Source: JBNKDD01 sp050288085 (GTDB lineage: Bacteria; Chloroflexota; Anaerolineae; Aggregatilineales; UBA3940). From it: a stretch of 58,573 bases of DNA. Positions 25,560 through 34,710 of the stretch are shown here, piece by piece (position 1 is the stretch's first letter; the number at the start of each line of letters is the position of its first letter). Location of the stretch: NCBI GenBank assembly GCA_050288085.1, contig JBNKDD010000005.1:1-58573 (forward strand), read 5' to 3'. The notes below the pieces were generated by a model. That model was not told where the DNA came from. It ran no database searches and saw only the letters and a program-made list of their open reading frames with translations. A program made the position numbers and the translations under genes.

Positions 25560-26783
25560 GTGACCGGACGGCGTATACAACGTTTGAAGAGTTTAACCCT
25601 GATTCTGGGGCTGGCCGCCCTGGTAATCGGGGTTTTACGGCTGGGGGGCTGGTTACCCCAAACCGATCTATCTACCCCCACTCAAGCACCCACCGCTACG
25701 CGAACGCCGACCCATACATTTGAAACAGATATTAGAACCCCGCCAGACACGCCTGTCATGGTCATGACTCGAACGGCCCCGGCTGATGAGTGGGCCAATG
25801 CCCTGTTGGATCGAGCCCTACCGGCTACCCGGCAAATTCGCCAGCCGGATGATGGTCTGGTCTGGTGGCTGGGCAGTGACCAGAATGGGACGTTAAGCCT
25901 GGTCGATAATGGTATCGGGTTGGGGGATCAACTCCTGGATATGTCTAACCTGAGCCTGATCGACATCCTGGTGCCCGACCGTACCGACCCCAATCGGCTG
26001 GAGTCCTTATCCACCATCCAGGCTGTACAGGGTGGGATCACGTTGACACTCGCCGAAGACATCGCCAACAACAAAAATGCGATGGAATGGCGGTTGAGCA
26101 ACGCAACACCATCTTTGCCGCTTGAGTCGTTGATCAACCAGGCGGCCCAGCGTGATATCCGGCTGCAAGCCGCTTATATCGCAAATCCCGCGCGGGATGC
26201 TCAACTGGTGTTGGTGGGATACGATTCACTCTCGCCGTCGCCTACGCCATCCATACAACCCGGCATTACCGGCACGCCCCCGATTTCAAACACACCGGCT
26301 CCGACACAGACCGGCACACCCACCCGCGTACCAGAACCCTACATGGGGCAGGTGATCGCCGACAAGATCGATCCATTGATTGATGCAATGCCCTCGTTTG
26401 ATTCCAATGCGGTCTTCCGGTTCACCGATCAGCATCCCTGGGCCGGGCTGCTCACCTGGACGGAAACCGGCCCACAGATCAATCGCCGGGATATTGCCAT
26501 CCCCCAGGCAACAGAGCTGACTTTCTACACCCTCAGCGCAAACGATCCAGGAGGCAAGACATCAGCATTCTTGACCGTCTATTATGTCGATGGGACGACG
26601 CGCTTCCCGACGGATGGTATTTACTTTCAGGGCCATCGAATGGATGAGATACTATATTGGATGGTACGTCACGCGGCTGAACGCGGGGGACAGTTGTATG
26701 TTGCCTACGACGATTTTGGGATCAAGCAGGCGGTTACATTGGTTGGCTTCATCCCATTTGAGGTTGACGAAACCAACCAATGA
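25560..26783 (+). CDS. Anchored extracytoplasmic protein, unknown function
   Basis: A 407-residue protein with an N-terminal span (about 10-30), a Thr/Pro linker, a domain at about 70-220, a second Thr/Pro linker (SPTPSIQPGITGTPPISNTP) and a second domain (about 255-400) containing FYTLSANDPGGKTSAFLTVY and YFQGHRMDEILYWMVRHA. The start is GTG 25560, one base after the previous stop, with GGAG upstream; a TTG 33 bases earlier would lie within the previous gene. No family is recognised. It is likely co-expressed with the lipoprotein. Confidence 0.72.
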   Translation: MTGRRIQRLKSLTLILGLAALVIGVLRLGGWLPQTDLSTPTQAPTATRTPTHTFETDIRTPPDTPVMVMTRTAPADEWANALLDRALPATRQIRQPDDGLVWWLGSDQNGTLSLVDNGIGLGDQLLDMSNLSLIDILVPDRTDPNRLESLSTIQAVQGGITLTLAEDIANNKNAMEWRLSNATPSLPLESLINQAAQRDIRLQAAYIANPARDAQLVLVGYDSLSPSPTPSIQPGITGTPPISNTPAPTQTGTPTRVPEPYMGQVIADKIDPLIDAMPSFDSNAVFRFTDQHPWAGLLTWTETGPQINRRDIAIPQATELTFYTLSANDPGGKTSAFLTVYYVDGTTRFPTDGIYFQGHRMDEILYWMVRHAAERGGQLYVAYDDFGIKQAVTLVGFIPFEVDETNQ

Positions 26784-26797
26784 ATCTCCTGAGTGTT

Positions 26798-26992
26798 CTA
26801 GAGGAAAAACGACAGGACTACCAGCCCAGCAATCAATATCAACGCGATAATGGCCATGCTACGCAGGTCTTCTACCACGTAGTGATATTCCTCAGCCAGG
26901 TTAAGTTCTTTAACCGGTTCGGCGGCCTTTGGTTTAATGTTGCTTGGGCGGCGAGGTGCTGGGCCTCGGCGACTGCTTTTACGTTTTGCCAT
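26798..26992 (-). CDS. Small single-span membrane protein
   Basis: A 64-residue protein: a very basic N-terminus (MAKRKSSRRGPAPRRPSN), an acidic amphipathic middle (LNLAEEYHYVVEDLRSM) and one C-terminal span (about 46-64). AGGAGAG precedes the ATG. The shape resembles small tail-anchored proteins common in this phylum, but I know of no function. It follows the sortase gene by 30 bases on the same strand. Confidence 0.72.
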   Translation of the reverse strand: MAKRKSSRRGPAPRRPSNIKPKAAEPVKELNLAEEYHYVVEDLRSMAIIALILIAGLVVLSFFL

Positions 26993-27022
26993 ATTCTTTC
27001 TCTCCTATTCGTGCAGCGTATT

Positions 27023-27955
27023 CTAACGCTCAAGCTCCGCTACGACGACTATTCGCTGGGAATCAACCAGGTAAGGATAACACGATATTAAGGTCGTAAT
27101 CGGGTCAGGTGTCTGTTCCATCACACCGACATCGGTTGGGGAGACTACCCGCCAATGAACCACCCGGTAAACATACTCCTGGGTAAGGGTCTGCAAGATA
27201 ATTTCGTCACCTTCCTGCAACTCGTCAAGATAGCGGAAGATTTCGCCGTAGATATCATTGTGAGCGGAAAGTACAACATTTCCATTTGGCCCTGGGTTGG
27301 ACGATCCGACATGCTGCCCAACGCCTTTTTTAAGCTGTTCCCAGCCATCACCCTGGACAATTGGCGCATCGACGCCGATGGCCGGAACCCGGATACGAAT
27401 CGCATTGGAGGGGCTGGGGGTGGGAAGAATAACCGGCCCGGCGAACTGCTGCTCGACCAGGGGGCGCAGGTGTTGGGGAACCTCATCATAATTGGGTTGG
27501 GCGCTGCCCTCATCGGTGGGGGGGGTATGCCCACCGGGGAGCACCACCGTGCCGATAATCGGTGTGGCGCTTGGCGTGGGTAGGGCGGCGATTTCCTCAG
27601 CCTGGGCAGAAGCCGCTTCCTCGTTAATATCACGCAGGGTAAACGCCGTGACCACCAGGATCGCAAGAAGGCCCAATACTGCCAATAACTCAATCGCCAG
27701 CAATAAGTGATCACGCATACCGCGTCGCTGACCCGGCGAGCGGCGCAGAAAAGAACGATGGGAAATTTCCGGCGGATCATCCGGGGCAGGAGGTGGAGCT
27801 TCCTCTTCCCATTCTGATGGTGATGTGCCGGTGGGCCGCCGGCCCTGTTTCTCAAAACGCCGCAGCCGATCCATACGAGCCTGCCGCTTTTTGATCCGGA
27901 GGATTTGCTCTAGTTCTTCGATTGTAAGGTCATCTACGGCTCGACGATCACGCAT
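27023..27955 (-). CDS. Sortase family transpeptidase
   Basis: A 310-residue protein with an 80-residue charged cytoplasmic region, a span (about 82-105), a linker and a sortase domain (about 185-305). Catalytic residues are present: His232 in VVLSAHNDIYG, Cys292 in TTLISCYPYLVDS and Arg301 in SQRIVVV. Sortases cut a sorting motif and attach proteins to the envelope. Two small proteins at 12586-12849 and 13536-14156 carry LPxTG pentapeptides, the only ones I noticed in the window. The class (D/E-like) is not certain. Confidence 0.92.
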   Translation of the reverse strand: MRDRRAVDDLTIEELEQILRIKKRQARMDRLRRFEKQGRRPTGTSPSEWEEEAPPPAPDDPPEISHRSFLRRSPGQRRGMRDHLLLAIELLAVLGLLAILVVTAFTLRDINEEAASAQAEEIAALPTPSATPIIGTVVLPGGHTPPTDEGSAQPNYDEVPQHLRPLVEQQFAGPVILPTPSPSNAIRIRVPAIGVDAPIVQGDGWEQLKKGVGQHVGSSNPGPNGNVVLSAHNDIYGEIFRYLDELQEGDEIILQTLTQEYVYRVVHWRVVSPTDVGVMEQTPDPITTLISCYPYLVDSQRIVVVAELER

Positions 27956-27986
27956 CGATCTCTTCCATCTAGACCATCATTAATGG

Positions 27987-28487
27987 CTAGACACCAACAA
28001 CTTGACTCCGGCGCTCCATCAACAGAACATCACGCCAGGTATCACCCATTTTACCAATATGCTTTCGGACACCGACTTCACGGAATCCGAACGCTTTGTG
28101 CAATGCAACACTGGCGGTATTTTCAGGAAAGATGCCTGCTTGCAGCGTCCAGATACCGGCGGCTTCCGATTCGTCAACTAATACCTTCAACAGCGCCTTG
28201 CCGATCCCCTGGCCTCTGGCTGAGGCCGCAAGATAGATACTGACCTCCGCCACGCCGCGATATACATACCGGCTTGAGATCGGACTCAGCGCCGCCCAAC
28301 CCACCACCTGATCATCCAGGCTGGCAACGAACCGGCACTCCTGGAGATGTTTCTCATTCCAGTCTTGCCAATCAGGGGCATTGGTTTCAAAGGTCGCATT
28401 TCGAGTAGCAATCCCTTCTTCGTAGATTGCCCGGACGGTTTCCCAGTGGATGGGCAGCATTGCCCCAATCGTATAAGTCATCAGCAT
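27987..28487 (-). CDS. GNAT N-acetyltransferase (phosphinothricin acetyltransferase-like)
   Basis: A 166-residue GNAT enzyme. WETVRAIYEEGIATRNATFE near the N-terminus, VGWAALSPISSRYVYRGVAE in the middle, the acetyl-CoA-binding ARGQGIGKALLKVLVDE (about 90-106) and a C-terminal ALHKAFGFREVG resemble the PAT/MnaT subgroup, which acetylates methionine derivatives or phosphinothricin. The true substrate is unknown. It lies between the sortase gene and a methyltransferase gene on the minus strand. Confidence 0.88.
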   Translation of the reverse strand: MLMTYTIGAMLPIHWETVRAIYEEGIATRNATFETNAPDWQDWNEKHLQECRFVASLDDQVVGWAALSPISSRYVYRGVAEVSIYLAASARGQGIGKALLKVLVDESEAAGIWTLQAGIFPENTASVALHKAFGFREVGVRKHIGKMGDTWRDVLLMERRSQVVGV

Positions 28488-28510
28488 TGTCCCAATGAGA
28501 ATTGGATTAC

Positions 28511-29320
28511 TTACTTCTTTGATGCGACCGCAAATACCTCACGCTCAAAGAACAAGCTGAAAGGCATCCAGTTAAACATCACATAACGCATGGCGGCCAG
28601 CGCGAAATTTTCACTGCGGTTCTGAGGGGGAGTATCGAGCCAGACCCGGCTCGCAAAGCCCGCCTTGGCTAAAGTGCGGCGCATGCTGAACAATCCCTGC
28701 TCGTTGACGTGAACATGTTCGTTGACGGCCACACCGAATTGGCGGGGATTCTTGGGATAGTTTTCTCCCTGCCCCATAATGTTACGCACCACCCGTACAA
28801 CGGGATAAGCATACTGATCATACCAGCGATTGGGCGCGGTATGGACGATCAAGCGGCCATCCGGTTTGAGTACCCGTTTGGCTTCTAACAAAGCCTGGTG
28901 AAGTTCCCAGGGATACAGGTGCTCAACGATATCAAACATCAGGATACGGTCGAAATATTGTGACGGGAAGGGGAGATATTTAGCGTCAGAACGCCCGACC
29001 CCCATTCGCCCAGAAAGAGCAGAGCCCTCCTCCGACCGGATCAGATCACGGGTAAGCTGGGTGGCAACGGTCGCATAATCCACACCAAAGGCATCTGCCC
29101 CTAAGGCGGCACAGTGGCGGATGATCTCACCCCGCCCACAACCAACATCCAACACGTGCATTCCCGGCTTGATACCGGCTACTGCAAATGCTGCCTTCAA
29201 TCGCCTGGACAGGTGTTCCCCCTCGCTGTCCAGCCATTCTTCATATCCCTCACAGGCTGTGAGAAAGTAATCTTCCGTATAGAGATTTGACGGGAGAGAT
29301 GGGCCTCTTTTCTCTTCCAA
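28511..29320 (-). CDS. SAM-dependent methyltransferase, class I
   Basis: A 269-residue protein with a methyltransferase_11-type Rossmann core: SAM-binding HVLDVGCGRGEIIRH (about 54-68), FDRILMFDIVEHLYPWELH and an LKPDGRLIVHTAP motif. The start appears to be TTG 29320 with AGAGAGGT about 5 bases upstream, since no in-frame ATG exists before the SAM-binding loop. Substrate unknown; the long C-terminal part after the core may bind a lipid or quinone. A 30-base gap separates it from the next gene upstream. Confidence 0.87.
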   Translation of the reverse strand: MEEKRGPSLPSNLYTEDYFLTACEGYEEWLDSEGEHLSRRLKAAFAVAGIKPGMHVLDVGCGRGEIIRHCAALGADAFGVDYATVATQLTRDLIRSEEGSALSGRMGVGRSDAKYLPFPSQYFDRILMFDIVEHLYPWELHQALLEAKRVLKPDGRLIVHTAPNRWYDQYAYPVVRVVRNIMGQGENYPKNPRQFGVAVNEHVHVNEQGLFSMRRTLAKAGFASRVWLDTPPQNRSENFALAAMRYVMFNWMPFSLFFEREVFAVASKK

Positions 29321-29350
29321 AGTACCTCTCTTCTGCTATGCAAGACCCTA

Positions 29351-29788
29351 TCAGGTCAGAAATTGGTTTAATTCGGCTGCTACTTCAAGCATGGCAGATC
29401 GTAATTGGCTGACCGGGAGCGATATCTGCCAGCCCACCGTCAGGGTAACTGCTCCTACCACATGGGTCGAATAGAGCACGAAACTGTTCCGCCCGGATGC
29501 GTCTTCCAGGATTTCTTCCTCGAACCGGATAAACTCACGAGCGATCCGTGTTGCGCCTTCCCGCCAGATACGATCAATCACCCGGGCGATCCGATCGGCA
29601 AACATCGGATCGATCCCCCCGGCAAAACCGACGGCTTCCCCATCTTGAGAAAGCACAACCGGCAGTGATTCGAGCTTTGCACTTAACTCAGCCAGCACGG
29701 AATCAGCCTGCTCCTTTTGTCCCATGGAGATGGTGATACGTTCGTGCAACGGTGGTGGTGATGTGGGTAGAGCACCCTGATTAAGCAT
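29351..29788 (-). CDS. Possible roadblock/LC7-type protein
   Basis: A 145-residue protein. After a Pro-rich start, residues 24-145 look like a roadblock/LC7 fold: ESLPVVLSQDGEAVGFAGG, a long helix, FVLYSTHVVGAVTLTVGW and a final helix SQLRSAMLEVAAELNQFL. Such proteins often partner small GTPases. No GTPase gene is adjacent. ATG 29788 has AAAGG 6 bases upstream. The family call is tentative. Confidence 0.6.
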   Translation of the reverse strand: MLNQGALPTSPPPLHERITISMGQKEQADSVLAELSAKLESLPVVLSQDGEAVGFAGGIDPMFADRIARVIDRIWREGATRIAREFIRFEEEILEDASGRNSFVLYSTHVVGAVTLTVGWQISLPVSQLRSAMLEVAAELNQFLT

Positions 29789-29881
29789 AATCAACCTTTC
29801 AACAATCTGCTACCACCGATTTTACAGCACCATGTCAGGTGTCACAAGATAATGGCATAATAAAGTTTGAGATATTCGCCC

Positions 29882-29911
29882 TTGACAAAGATCGAACTTT
29901 TGTGTTATAGA
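29882..29911 (+). promoter_or_regulatory. Probable promoter of the YcaQ-like gene
   Basis: A perfect TTGACA (29882-29887), an 18-base spacer and TATAGA (29906-29911). Transcription would begin near 29918, about 27 bases before the ATG at 29945. Confidence 0.6.
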
Positions 29912-29944
29912 ACACCTGAACGATTAACTAATCAAGGATGATAA

Positions 29945-31192
29945 ATGATACACCAACCTATCCCTTTAGCGGCGGCCCGTGCCCTGGCCCTACACACCCA
30001 ACTGCTCGACGCCCTGGCCAGTCAGCCGCCAACCATCGACTCGATTTACAACGTGGTCGAATCGCTGGGCTGTGTTCAGATCGACACCCTGCAAATGGTT
30101 GCCCGCAGCCAGTACCTGGTGATCTGGAGCCGGTTAGGAAGCTATGATCCCGCTGACTTTGACCGCCTGATTTTCAGCCCGGACGACCGCCGCCTGTTTG
30201 AATACTGGCGGCATGCCATGTCGATCATCCCCCTGAAATTCTATCGCTATCAGATGCCACACATGACGACCTTTCGCAACAATGACGGCAGCAAATGGTA
30301 TGAGAAGTGGCTAAATGAGGACGGCAGCCACCGGGAAGTGCTCGGCCAGGTGCTGGATCGCATTCGTGATGAGGGGGCACTCCGCGCTGCCGACTTCGAA
30401 TATGACGGCCCCCGGCGGGATAGTTGGTGGGACTGGAAACCGGCTAAACGCGCCCTGGAATATCACTTTACTGCCGGTAATTTGATGATCACCGACCGGG
30501 TGAATTTCCAGCGGGTATACGATCTGGCAGAGCGAGTGCTGCCGGACTGGGTAGATACCAACGAAGCGGCAGCCGAAGCCGCCGACCGTCATCACGTCGA
30601 GCAGGCTGTTCGATCCCTGGGGATTTGCAGACCGCTTCAGGCTGCCGAATATGCCTATATGAAACGCACTCCCGTCCGCCAGATTATCAAAGAACTGATC
30701 AAAGATGGCACAATCACCACCGTACAGGGAACCTTATCCGATGGCGAAACGCACGAACTGATCGTTCACCGGGATAACCTTAAGCTGCTTGAGCAAGCCG
30801 CCGATGGCGCATTGATCCCGGAGCGGACAACTTTCCTCAGCCCGTTCGACAGCCTGTTCTGGGCGCGGGGTCGCGACGAGGATTTCTGGAATTTCCGCCA
30901 AGCGTTGGAAGCCTATAAACCGGCGAAGGATCGAATCTGGGGGTATTTCTGCCTGCCTATCCTCCACAACGATCAATTGGTTGGGCGCTTTGATCCCAAG
31001 CTGGATCGTAAATCCGGCACGCTTTATTTGAGGGCGCTTTACCTCGAACCAGACATCCACCCTGATGAGGAACTGGCAACCGACGTTGCTGGAGCGATGC
31101 GAGACTTCCTCAAGTTTCACGAGGCCACCGATCTGGTGATCGAAAAGAGCGACCCGGTAGACTTTGGCGATAAGCTTCGGGCCAGCTTATAG
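29945..31192 (+). CDS. YcaQ/AlkX-type DNA glycosylase (HTH_42)
   Basis: A 415-residue winged-helix glycosylase of the YcaQ (AlkX)/AlkZ family, which excises alkylated bases and unhooks interstrand cross-links. The catalytic QxD motif is present (Gln44, Asp46 in LGCVQIDTLQM). Further family stretches are FEYWRHAMSIIPLKFYRY, the WWDWKPAKRALEYHF region and FLSPFDSLFWARGRDE near residue 298. It is cytoplasmic. Length and motif order are as usual for the family. Confidence 0.92.
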   Translation: MIHQPIPLAAARALALHTQLLDALASQPPTIDSIYNVVESLGCVQIDTLQMVARSQYLVIWSRLGSYDPADFDRLIFSPDDRRLFEYWRHAMSIIPLKFYRYQMPHMTTFRNNDGSKWYEKWLNEDGSHREVLGQVLDRIRDEGALRAADFEYDGPRRDSWWDWKPAKRALEYHFTAGNLMITDRVNFQRVYDLAERVLPDWVDTNEAAAEAADRHHVEQAVRSLGICRPLQAAEYAYMKRTPVRQIIKELIKDGTITTVQGTLSDGETHELIVHRDNLKLLEQAADGALIPERTTFLSPFDSLFWARGRDEDFWNFRQALEAYKPAKDRIWGYFCLPILHNDQLVGRFDPKLDRKSGTLYLRALYLEPDIHPDEELATDVAGAMRDFLKFHEATDLVIEKSDPVDFGDKLRASL

Positions 31193-31270
31193 GCCGGGAC
31201 ATGCGCAGTATGACAGTTAGGTATAAAATGAGAGGGATGACAAAGATTCGTACAGAGATCGGATGAGTAG

Positions 31271-31843
31271 ATGAACGATCGGCAATTGCTGCGGACGGTA
31301 TTCTGGCAACGCCTGGACATGCCCGGCAGCGAATATATGTCGCTCTGGGAACATCAGCAAGGCTGGGAATTATCAGGCCGTTTGCATGCTGTGTTAGATA
31401 GCAATCCCCGTTGGATTACTTACCAGATTTTTTGTGATGCGTCCTGGCGAACCAGTTCGGCTGATCTGTCGTTTTCTGAAGGCTTCCGCGTGCCGAACAT
31501 CCGCATCTGGGTAAGTGAACACGGGCGCTGGCTGGCTGAATTCAAGGAGTACACTAACCTGAAAGGCTGCGAAGACCTTGACCTGAATGTGTCTCCTGCC
31601 ACCAATACCCTGTCAATCCGCCGCCTGGGTCTGGAAGTCGGCGAAAGCCAGGAGTTTTGTGCAGCTCTGATGCACTTCCCCGATTTGACGCTCCGACCGG
31701 TCATGCAGCGTTATACCCGTGTCGATCAGAATACCTATCGATATGAGAACGATGACTGCGCCGTTGATATCGAAGTTGACGAATTTGGATTAGTCGTTGC
31801 CTATTCCGACGCATGGCAGCGAATGGCAATTATAGATGGCTGA
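31271..31843 (+). CDS. Putative glycolipid-binding domain protein (PF06475 type)
   Basis: A 190-residue protein matching the bacterial putative glycolipid-binding family: ITYQIFCDASWRTSSADLSF, LKGCEDLDLNVSPATNTLSI, RRLGLEVGES and HFPDLTLRPVMQRYTRV, ending with VDEFGLVVAYSDAWQRM. Biochemical function is not established. There is no signal peptide. It lies 78 bases after the YcaQ-like gene and 16 bases before the nuclease gene on the same strand. Confidence 0.85.
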   Translation: MNDRQLLRTVFWQRLDMPGSEYMSLWEHQQGWELSGRLHAVLDSNPRWITYQIFCDASWRTSSADLSFSEGFRVPNIRIWVSEHGRWLAEFKEYTNLKGCEDLDLNVSPATNTLSIRRLGLEVGESQEFCAALMHFPDLTLRPVMQRYTRVDQNTYRYENDDCAVDIEVDEFGLVVAYSDAWQRMAIIDG

Positions 31844-31859
31844 ATTGGAGTAATCATCG

Positions 31860-33098
31860 TTGACCGAACCCATCCGCCTGTTACACTTCGCAGACGTTCA
31901 TATTGGAATGGAAAACTATGGCAAGACCGACCCGGCTACAGGTATCAGCAGCCGGGTGATGGACTTTTTGCGCCGCATGACCGAGGTAGTCGAGTATGCA
32001 GAAGAACACGACGCCGACCTCGCGATCTTTGCCGGGGATGCCTTCAAGAACACCAGCCCCAACCCAACTTTCCAGCGTGAATTTGCCCGGCGGATCAAAC
32101 GGCTGGCACAGCAGTGCCCGGTGATACTGTTGGTCGGTAATCATGATATCCCGGCCATGACGCAAAAAGCATCCAGCATCGAAATTTTCCACACGCTCGA
32201 AGTTGATAATGTGGTTGTCGGGCGAACCTCCCAGCTTCACCTGATCGAAACCAAACGCGGGCCGGTGCAGGTTGCGACTGTGCCCTACCCGGTGCGTCAA
32301 CGGTTGTTAAGCCATATATCAACTCGTGGGATGAGCCTGGCCGATCTTGACCTGGCCCTCCGACAGGCAGTAGATGAGGTCATCGAAGACCTGGCCGAAC
32401 AGGTCGATCCGGATATACCGGCGGTGCTGACCGGGCATTTTACCGTTCAGGGCGCTAAACTTGGTTCGGAGCGTGGGGTAATGCTGGGCCGTGACGTGGC
32501 CGTCCTCAAGAGCACATTGGATGATCCGGCCTGGGATTACGTAGCGCTCGGCCACATTCACCGCTACCAGGACTTAAACGCCGGTCACACTCCGCCGATT
32601 GTTTACAGCGGCAGTATCGAGCGGGTTGACTTCGGCGAGGAAAGCGACACCAAAGGCTTTTGCTGGGTTTCTCTTGCACGAGAGGGAACAACTTACGAAT
32701 TCATCGAGGTCAATGCCCGGCCCTTTATAACCATCCGGGTAGATACACACGGCATCCCCGATCCTACTGAGGAAACCCTTGAGGAGATCGCCCGGTACGA
32801 TGTAACCGACGCGGTGGTGCGTGTGATTATCTCAACCTCGACAGAAAATGACGCCCTGATCCGGGATCGAGATATCAAAGCTGCCCTGGAGTCGGCGGCC
32901 TTTGTCGCAGCGATCCAGCACGAGATCGATTATCCCGTCCGGCGGAGGTTGGGTGTAGACCGGGTTGAAGGGCTGACTCCGGTTGAACTGCTGGAAAAAT
33001 ATCTACAGCATAAGGAATTTGAACCAGATCGGATCAGCTTACTGACCGAATTCGCCGATCAACTCCTGAACGATGAGCCGCCTCCGCCCCTAGCTTGA
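31860..33098 (+). CDS. Mre11/SbcD-type DNA repair exonuclease
   Basis: A 412-residue metallophosphoesterase of the SbcD/Mre11 group. Metal ligands: Asp12 and His14 (ADVHIG), Asp60 (FAGD), Asn94-His95 (LVGNHDIP), His193 (LTGHF), and His232 and His234 (LGHIHRYQ). It should trim DNA ends with an SbcC/Rad50 ATPase, but no such gene is next to it. The start is TTG 31860 with GGAG 9 bases upstream; no earlier ATG is in frame before the first metal ligands. Its 3' end overlaps the convergent AAC(3)-like gene by 9 bases. Confidence 0.92.
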   Translation: MTEPIRLLHFADVHIGMENYGKTDPATGISSRVMDFLRRMTEVVEYAEEHDADLAIFAGDAFKNTSPNPTFQREFARRIKRLAQQCPVILLVGNHDIPAMTQKASSIEIFHTLEVDNVVVGRTSQLHLIETKRGPVQVATVPYPVRQRLLSHISTRGMSLADLDLALRQAVDEVIEDLAEQVDPDIPAVLTGHFTVQGAKLGSERGVMLGRDVAVLKSTLDDPAWDYVALGHIHRYQDLNAGHTPPIVYSGSIERVDFGEESDTKGFCWVSLAREGTTYEFIEVNARPFITIRVDTHGIPDPTEETLEEIARYDVTDAVVRVIISTSTENDALIRDRDIKAALESAAFVAAIQHEIDYPVRRRLGVDRVEGLTPVELLEKYLQHKEFEPDRISLLTEFADQLLNDEPPPPLA

Positions 33099-33896
33099 TT
33101 TCTCCCTGGCGCGGCAGCTCAAGCAGCTTGGCCGGTCGCACAGCATAAAAGTCGGATCATCACGCAGCCGTTCCTCAACGTACTGCAACATTGGCTCCAA
33201 CTGGATCAACTCGCAGCGGGCCATGCCGATCTGGGTTACTTCGGCAAATTCCATCAATTCACGCCAGACATTGTTAAAACCATACGAGCAGCCCGGAATG
33301 TGATGCAGTTCCTCAATGTCGTCAATTGTGAGTGCCCACCGGGTGAAGGTCTTCCGCCCTGCTCGCTGTTCTGCCAGGTGCAGCGAAAAATTCTGCCGCT
33401 GATCCACGCCCATCAGCAGCACGGCCCCATCCTGCGCCTCAAGGAAGGCAATTGGGCCAAGGGGATTTTCCCGCGTTTGCGAACTAAGAGCCTGCCGGGC
33501 GCTTGGCCCCTGGGCCACAAAGGAGTAAATCGGGTGGGTGCTTCGAAGCGTGAACCGATCCTGGCGGAATGTCTCGGCTACCACACCGATATCAGGGTGG
33601 ACGGGCAAATCAGGGCGGAAAATCTCGGCCTTTCCATTGACCGAGTCCCCCGACCCATATTCGATGGCATTATCGGGGGGGCCAACCTGGGGGATAATCT
33701 GAGTCTGGTAGGTGAAAGCAGGCATCACCACCGTCCCGGAGACGGCCATAATCGCCTGGAGAACGGCCTCCGCTTCTCCTTTCACCGGCCCCAACGAGGG
33801 CAAATGGACATGCGCAATAATGTCTTTATCATCGGTCAGGCCAAGTTCTTCAATCAACTTGATCTGAATATCCATGTGACTGATTTCGTCGGTCAT
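33090..33896 (-). CDS. AAC(3)-family aminoglycoside N-acetyltransferase-like protein
   Basis: A 268-residue protein of the antibiotic N-acetyltransferase (AAC(3)) family: IIAHVHLPSLGPVKG, TVVMPAFTYQ, RSTHPIYSFVAQGPSA and VLLMGVDQRQNFSLHLAEQR. Many family members do not modify aminoglycosides, and the HxSLS pattern of true enzymes is changed here (HVHLPSLG), so resistance should not be assumed. The C-terminus adds a Cys group, LCDRPSCLSC, that could hold a metal. ATG 33896 with GGAGGAG upstream is preferred over an ATG inside the preceding gene. Confidence 0.85.
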   Translation of the reverse strand: MTDEISHMDIQIKLIEELGLTDDKDIIAHVHLPSLGPVKGEAEAVLQAIMAVSGTVVMPAFTYQTQIIPQVGPPDNAIEYGSGDSVNGKAEIFRPDLPVHPDIGVVAETFRQDRFTLRSTHPIYSFVAQGPSARQALSSQTRENPLGPIAFLEAQDGAVLLMGVDQRQNFSLHLAEQRAGRKTFTRWALTIDDIEELHHIPGCSYGFNNVWRELMEFAEVTQIGMARCELIQLEPMLQYVEERLRDDPTFMLCDRPSCLSCRAREKSS

Positions 33897-33924
33897 CTGC
33901 TCCTCCCCAGAGCGTATTGATGAA

Positions 33925-34698
33925 TCAGCGGCCTTTCCATTCAGCTTCACGCTTATTCAAGAAAGCGTCCATCCCTTCTTTCTGATCGTTGGTGCTGAAC
34001 AGGAAATAGAATTTGTGCCGTTCGAATTGCAGCCCTTCCGCCAGTGTCATCTCGTAGGCTTTGTTGATCGCCTCTTTCGCCAGGCGGATGGCAACTGGAG
34101 CGCGGGCTGCGAGTTCATTAGCCAGTTTAAGGGCTTCGTCCAGGTAACTATCGACCGGATACACCCGGTTGACCAGCCCAAACTGGTAGGCTTCTTCGGC
34201 GGTCAGGCGGCGGTCGTTGAGAATAACCTCCATAGCGATCGCCTTGCCGACTGCCCGCACTAATCGCTGTGTGCCGCCAGCCCCAGGGATAACACCCAGG
34301 TTGATCTCCGGCTGCCCGAAAACTGCCGTTTCGCTGGCGATGATCATATCACACATCATGGCGATCTCGCAGCCACCGCCCAGGGCATAACCCGACACTG
34401 CAGCGATCAAGGGTTTGTGGAGTTGGGCGATCTCATTCCAGGTTCCGACCAGATCGCTGGTCAGCATTTCGACCGCGGAAGCCTCTGACATCTCTTGAAC
34501 ATCGGCTCCGGCAGCAAAGATGCGCTTATTGCCGGTCAGCACTATTGCCCCGACAGCCTGGTCACGGTCAAAATCGGAAAGGGCCTGACGGGTTTCGGCG
34601 ATAAGGCCGGTGTTCAGCGCATTGAGTGCCCGGCGGCGGTTGAAACGCACCAATCCGGCCCGGTCGTGAATCTCAGTCTCAATATATTCATAGGACAT
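33925..34698 (-). CDS. Enoyl-CoA hydratase (crotonase family)
   Basis: A 257-residue crotonase. The oxyanion-hole stretches are FAAGADVQEM (61-70) and YALGGGCEIAM (104-114), and the two catalytic glutamates are present: Glu111 and Glu131 in FGQPEINLGVIPGAGG. It hydrates 2-enoyl-CoA to 3-hydroxyacyl-CoA in fatty-acid or amino-acid breakdown. The C-terminal KEGMDAFLNKREAEWKGR is typical. The AAC(3)-like gene follows after 28 bases on the same strand and the PIG-V gene precedes it by 12 bases. Confidence 0.95.
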   Translation of the reverse strand: MSYEYIETEIHDRAGLVRFNRRRALNALNTGLIAETRQALSDFDRDQAVGAIVLTGNKRIFAAGADVQEMSEASAVEMLTSDLVGTWNEIAQLHKPLIAAVSGYALGGGCEIAMMCDMIIASETAVFGQPEINLGVIPGAGGTQRLVRAVGKAIAMEVILNDRRLTAEEAYQFGLVNRVYPVDSYLDEALKLANELAARAPVAIRLAKEAINKAYEMTLAEGLQFERHKFYFLFSTNDQKEGMDAFLNKREAEWKGR

Positions 34699-34710
34699 AT
34701 GGACATCCTT

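Noticed and set aside
33090..33896. Calling the AAC(3)-like gene an aminoglycoside resistance gene
   Set aside because: Family membership alone is not enough; the motif near the N-terminus is altered and the context is not a resistance locus.
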